Origin: JAGZHZ01 sp965150505
Lineage (GTDB): Bacteria > Bacillota > Clostridia > Lachnospirales > Lachnospiraceae
NCBI GenBank assembly: GCA_965150505.1
Contig: CBCTVZ010000013.1
Location: forward strand, 1 to 32,959
Reading direction: 5' to 3'
Length of the DNA: 32,959 bases
The notes below the pieces were generated by a model that was not told the DNA's origin, ran no database searches, and saw only the letters and a list, made by a program, of their open reading frames with translations. Made by a program: the position numbers and the translations under genes. This document shows, one piece after another, positions 31,860-32,959 of the stretch; position 1 is the first letter of the stretch; each line of letters starts with the position of its first letter.

Positions 31860-32959
31860 CTATCCCAGTGGGAGTACTTTTTTCATGCGGCTAGCTCTTG
31901 CCTTGCTGATACAAGGTCTGCCTTTACACTGCATATCTTGATTTTTTAAAATATCATACCGCTCAATGTTACGAATGATTTCTACGTTTTCAAAATCTGG
32001 CTGACAGGGTTTAAAAGCGTTTGGAAATGCTTTTCGTAAAATGTTCGCAGAGCCATTTAAGTCGCTGTTGAGGATCGTGCCATCTGAAGCACAGTATAAA
32101 CCACGGAATCCGTCCTCTTTGTATATGCCTTTGTATCTGGTCGGTCTACGTTTTCCAGAAAACTTAGGATTCTGGTCTGTTTTGCTATACACAGGAAGGA
32201 AGTCGTTATCCAGAAAACTGGCTTTTGAAGTATAGCTTTCTTCCTGTTCGACGAATCGAATACCAGCACGTTCACAAAGATAAGATAAAATAAAACACAG
32301 CTTTGCATGAGGAATCTGTACAAAGTTTTGATTGTTCTTTCTGCCAATGTTGACTTCCTGTTTCCAAAAGGCGTTTTTCCCAAATACTAAGGTGTCGATA
32401 CGGTTTTCTATGCACCAGCGTACTAAGAAATTTGCACATTTTAACAGTTGATCCTGAATCTTGTTGTTGCGATAATTGGTCACTTTGTAATATTCCTCGG
32501 TAGGGACAAACTTTTTGTCTGAGCCCGTTGTCTGTTTGCTTACGATGGCGGCAATCTCTTTATTGTATTTTTGATTGATGGATTTTACGATCTTACCTTT
32601 TATCAGAATACATGGTAAGCCTACGTTGTTGGTGATCGCCATAAGGTTATCTACCCCAGGGTCGACAGCTGCAATTCTGGAAGATGATTCGCTTACAACG
32701 TGTTCTTTTTCCGGTATCTCAAATACGAAAGATAAGATATATCTTCCATTGCTTGGTGTAACCTTTGCCTCTTTTAAAACAGCCTTTTCGTCCAAACATC
32801 CAATATTCAAAGGCTGTTTTTTTAGATACGGCAGTTTGGCATACCACGGTTTTTCAGATGTTCCAGACTCCATCGTACAGTCCTGATTCGTGATTGGCAT
32901 GGTGCAATGCCCGCCCTTTCGTTTATAGCTGGGAAGTTCTGGTTTGTCCGTAAACTTAG
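31860..32959 (-). CDS. tnpB: TnpB RNA-guided nuclease, 5' end cut by window
   Basis: Transposon-associated nuclease, C-terminal about 365 residues. The frame stays open past the first ATG (32900) to the window edge. The residues before that ATG (KPELPSYKRKGGHC) continue the normal TnpB sequence, so the true start lies outside. RuvC acids are present: Asp in AAVDPGVDNL, Glu in VEQEESYTSKASF and Asp in LNSDLNGSANILRK. The usual zinc ribbon between the last two (CxxC then CxxC) is missing: only one Cys remains in GLYCASDGT. This also occurs in other Firmicute TnpB lineages as I recall them. The nuclease centre looks intact, so the copy may be active. Confidence 0.9.
   Translation of the reverse strand, partial: KFTDKPELPSYKRKGGHCTMPITNQDCTMESGTSEKPWYAKLPYLKKQPLNIGCLDEKAVLKEAKVTPSNGRYILSFVFEIPEKEHVVSESSSRIAAVDPGVDNLMAITNNVGLPCILIKGKIVKSINQKYNKEIAAIVSKQTTGSDKKFVPTEEYYKVTNYRNNKIQDQLLKCANFLVRWCIENRIDTLVFGKNAFWKQEVNIGRKNNQNFVQIPHAKLCFILSYLCERAGIRFVEQEESYTSKASFLDNDFLPVYSKTDQNPKFSGKRRPTRYKGIYKEDGFRGLYCASDGTILNSDLNGSANILRKAFPNAFKPCQPDFENVEIIRNIERYDILKNQDMQCKGRPCISKARASRMKKVLPLG

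Larger units (their letters stand above)
31776..32959 (-). mobile_element. IS605/IS1341-type insertion sequence, right part
   Basis: The element contains tnpB (running off the window) and a structured right end just past its stop codon. No tnpA is inside the window; it may lie beyond the right edge or be absent, as in tnpB-only elements. The right end is placed near 31776-31785 from the outer CCCCG/CGGGG pairing and is approximate. The element lies about 120 bases upstream of the GH3 gene in the same orientation. Confidence 0.7.

Noticed and set aside
31860..32900. TnpB as a complete gene starting at ATG 32900
   Set aside because: The frame stays open to the window edge and the upstream residues continue the TnpB pattern, so the gene is cut by the window rather than starting there.

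Overview
The window (about 33 kb, moderately AT-rich) looks like chromosomal DNA of a low-GC anaerobic Clostridia bacterium, most likely a gut Lachnospiraceae. Reasons are the gene content (aldo/keto reductase with ferredoxin cysteines, UPF0597 cysteine desulfidase, MATE pump, a large FtsX permease with an extracellular coil, a secreted GH3 enzyme with a PA14 insert, an IS605-type TnpB), the strong AGGAGG ribosome sites and the A/T-biased codon third positions. The genus cannot be fixed from sequence alone.

Layout, left to right. 1-106: 3' part of tRNA-Lys(CUU) and its terminator. 132-3719: a NitT/TauT-type ABC importer (binding protein, permease, short ATPase) followed by an amidohydrolase. 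3720-4688: a 969-base gene-free, AT-rich region. It is not empty: on the minus strand it has an exact consensus promoter (TTGACA, 17 bases, TATAAT), a set of degenerate repeats with tiny start-stop ORFs, and a hairpin terminator. This is the best candidate here for something undescribed. 4689-7541: aldo/keto reductase, then an ECF sigma / anti-sigma / membrane protein operon. 7716-12229: an OLD-like ATPase, a MATE transporter, then cyuA with a hypoxanthine-DNA glycosylase. 12230-12649: hairpin-rich intergenic region. 12650-15214: secreted subtilase with three FN3-like domains. 15327-17660: a cassette of a protein with a sigma-region-2-like stretch, a small protein and a secreted transglutaminase. 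It converges, with overlapping 3' ends, on a minus-strand Lit/DUF1461 membrane protein. 18557-25182: an ABC ATPase and giant FtsX permease followed closely by an rRNA m5C methyltransferase and an M17 aminopeptidase. 25255-28469: cutC and a large cytosolic transglutaminase-fold protein. 28668-31655 (minus): secreted GH3/PA14 glycosidase. 31776-32959 (minus): right part of an IS605-type element whose tnpB runs off the window.

Most genes are on the plus strand in short transcription units. Seven of the eight plus-strand or minus-strand promoters proposed next to protein genes were found with a -35 element, and all eight have a TGn extended -10. Several start codons were moved downstream of the longest possible ORF because a good ribosome site sits before the internal start; these choices are stated per gene. 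All functional calls are from motif recognition by eye; no database search was run.
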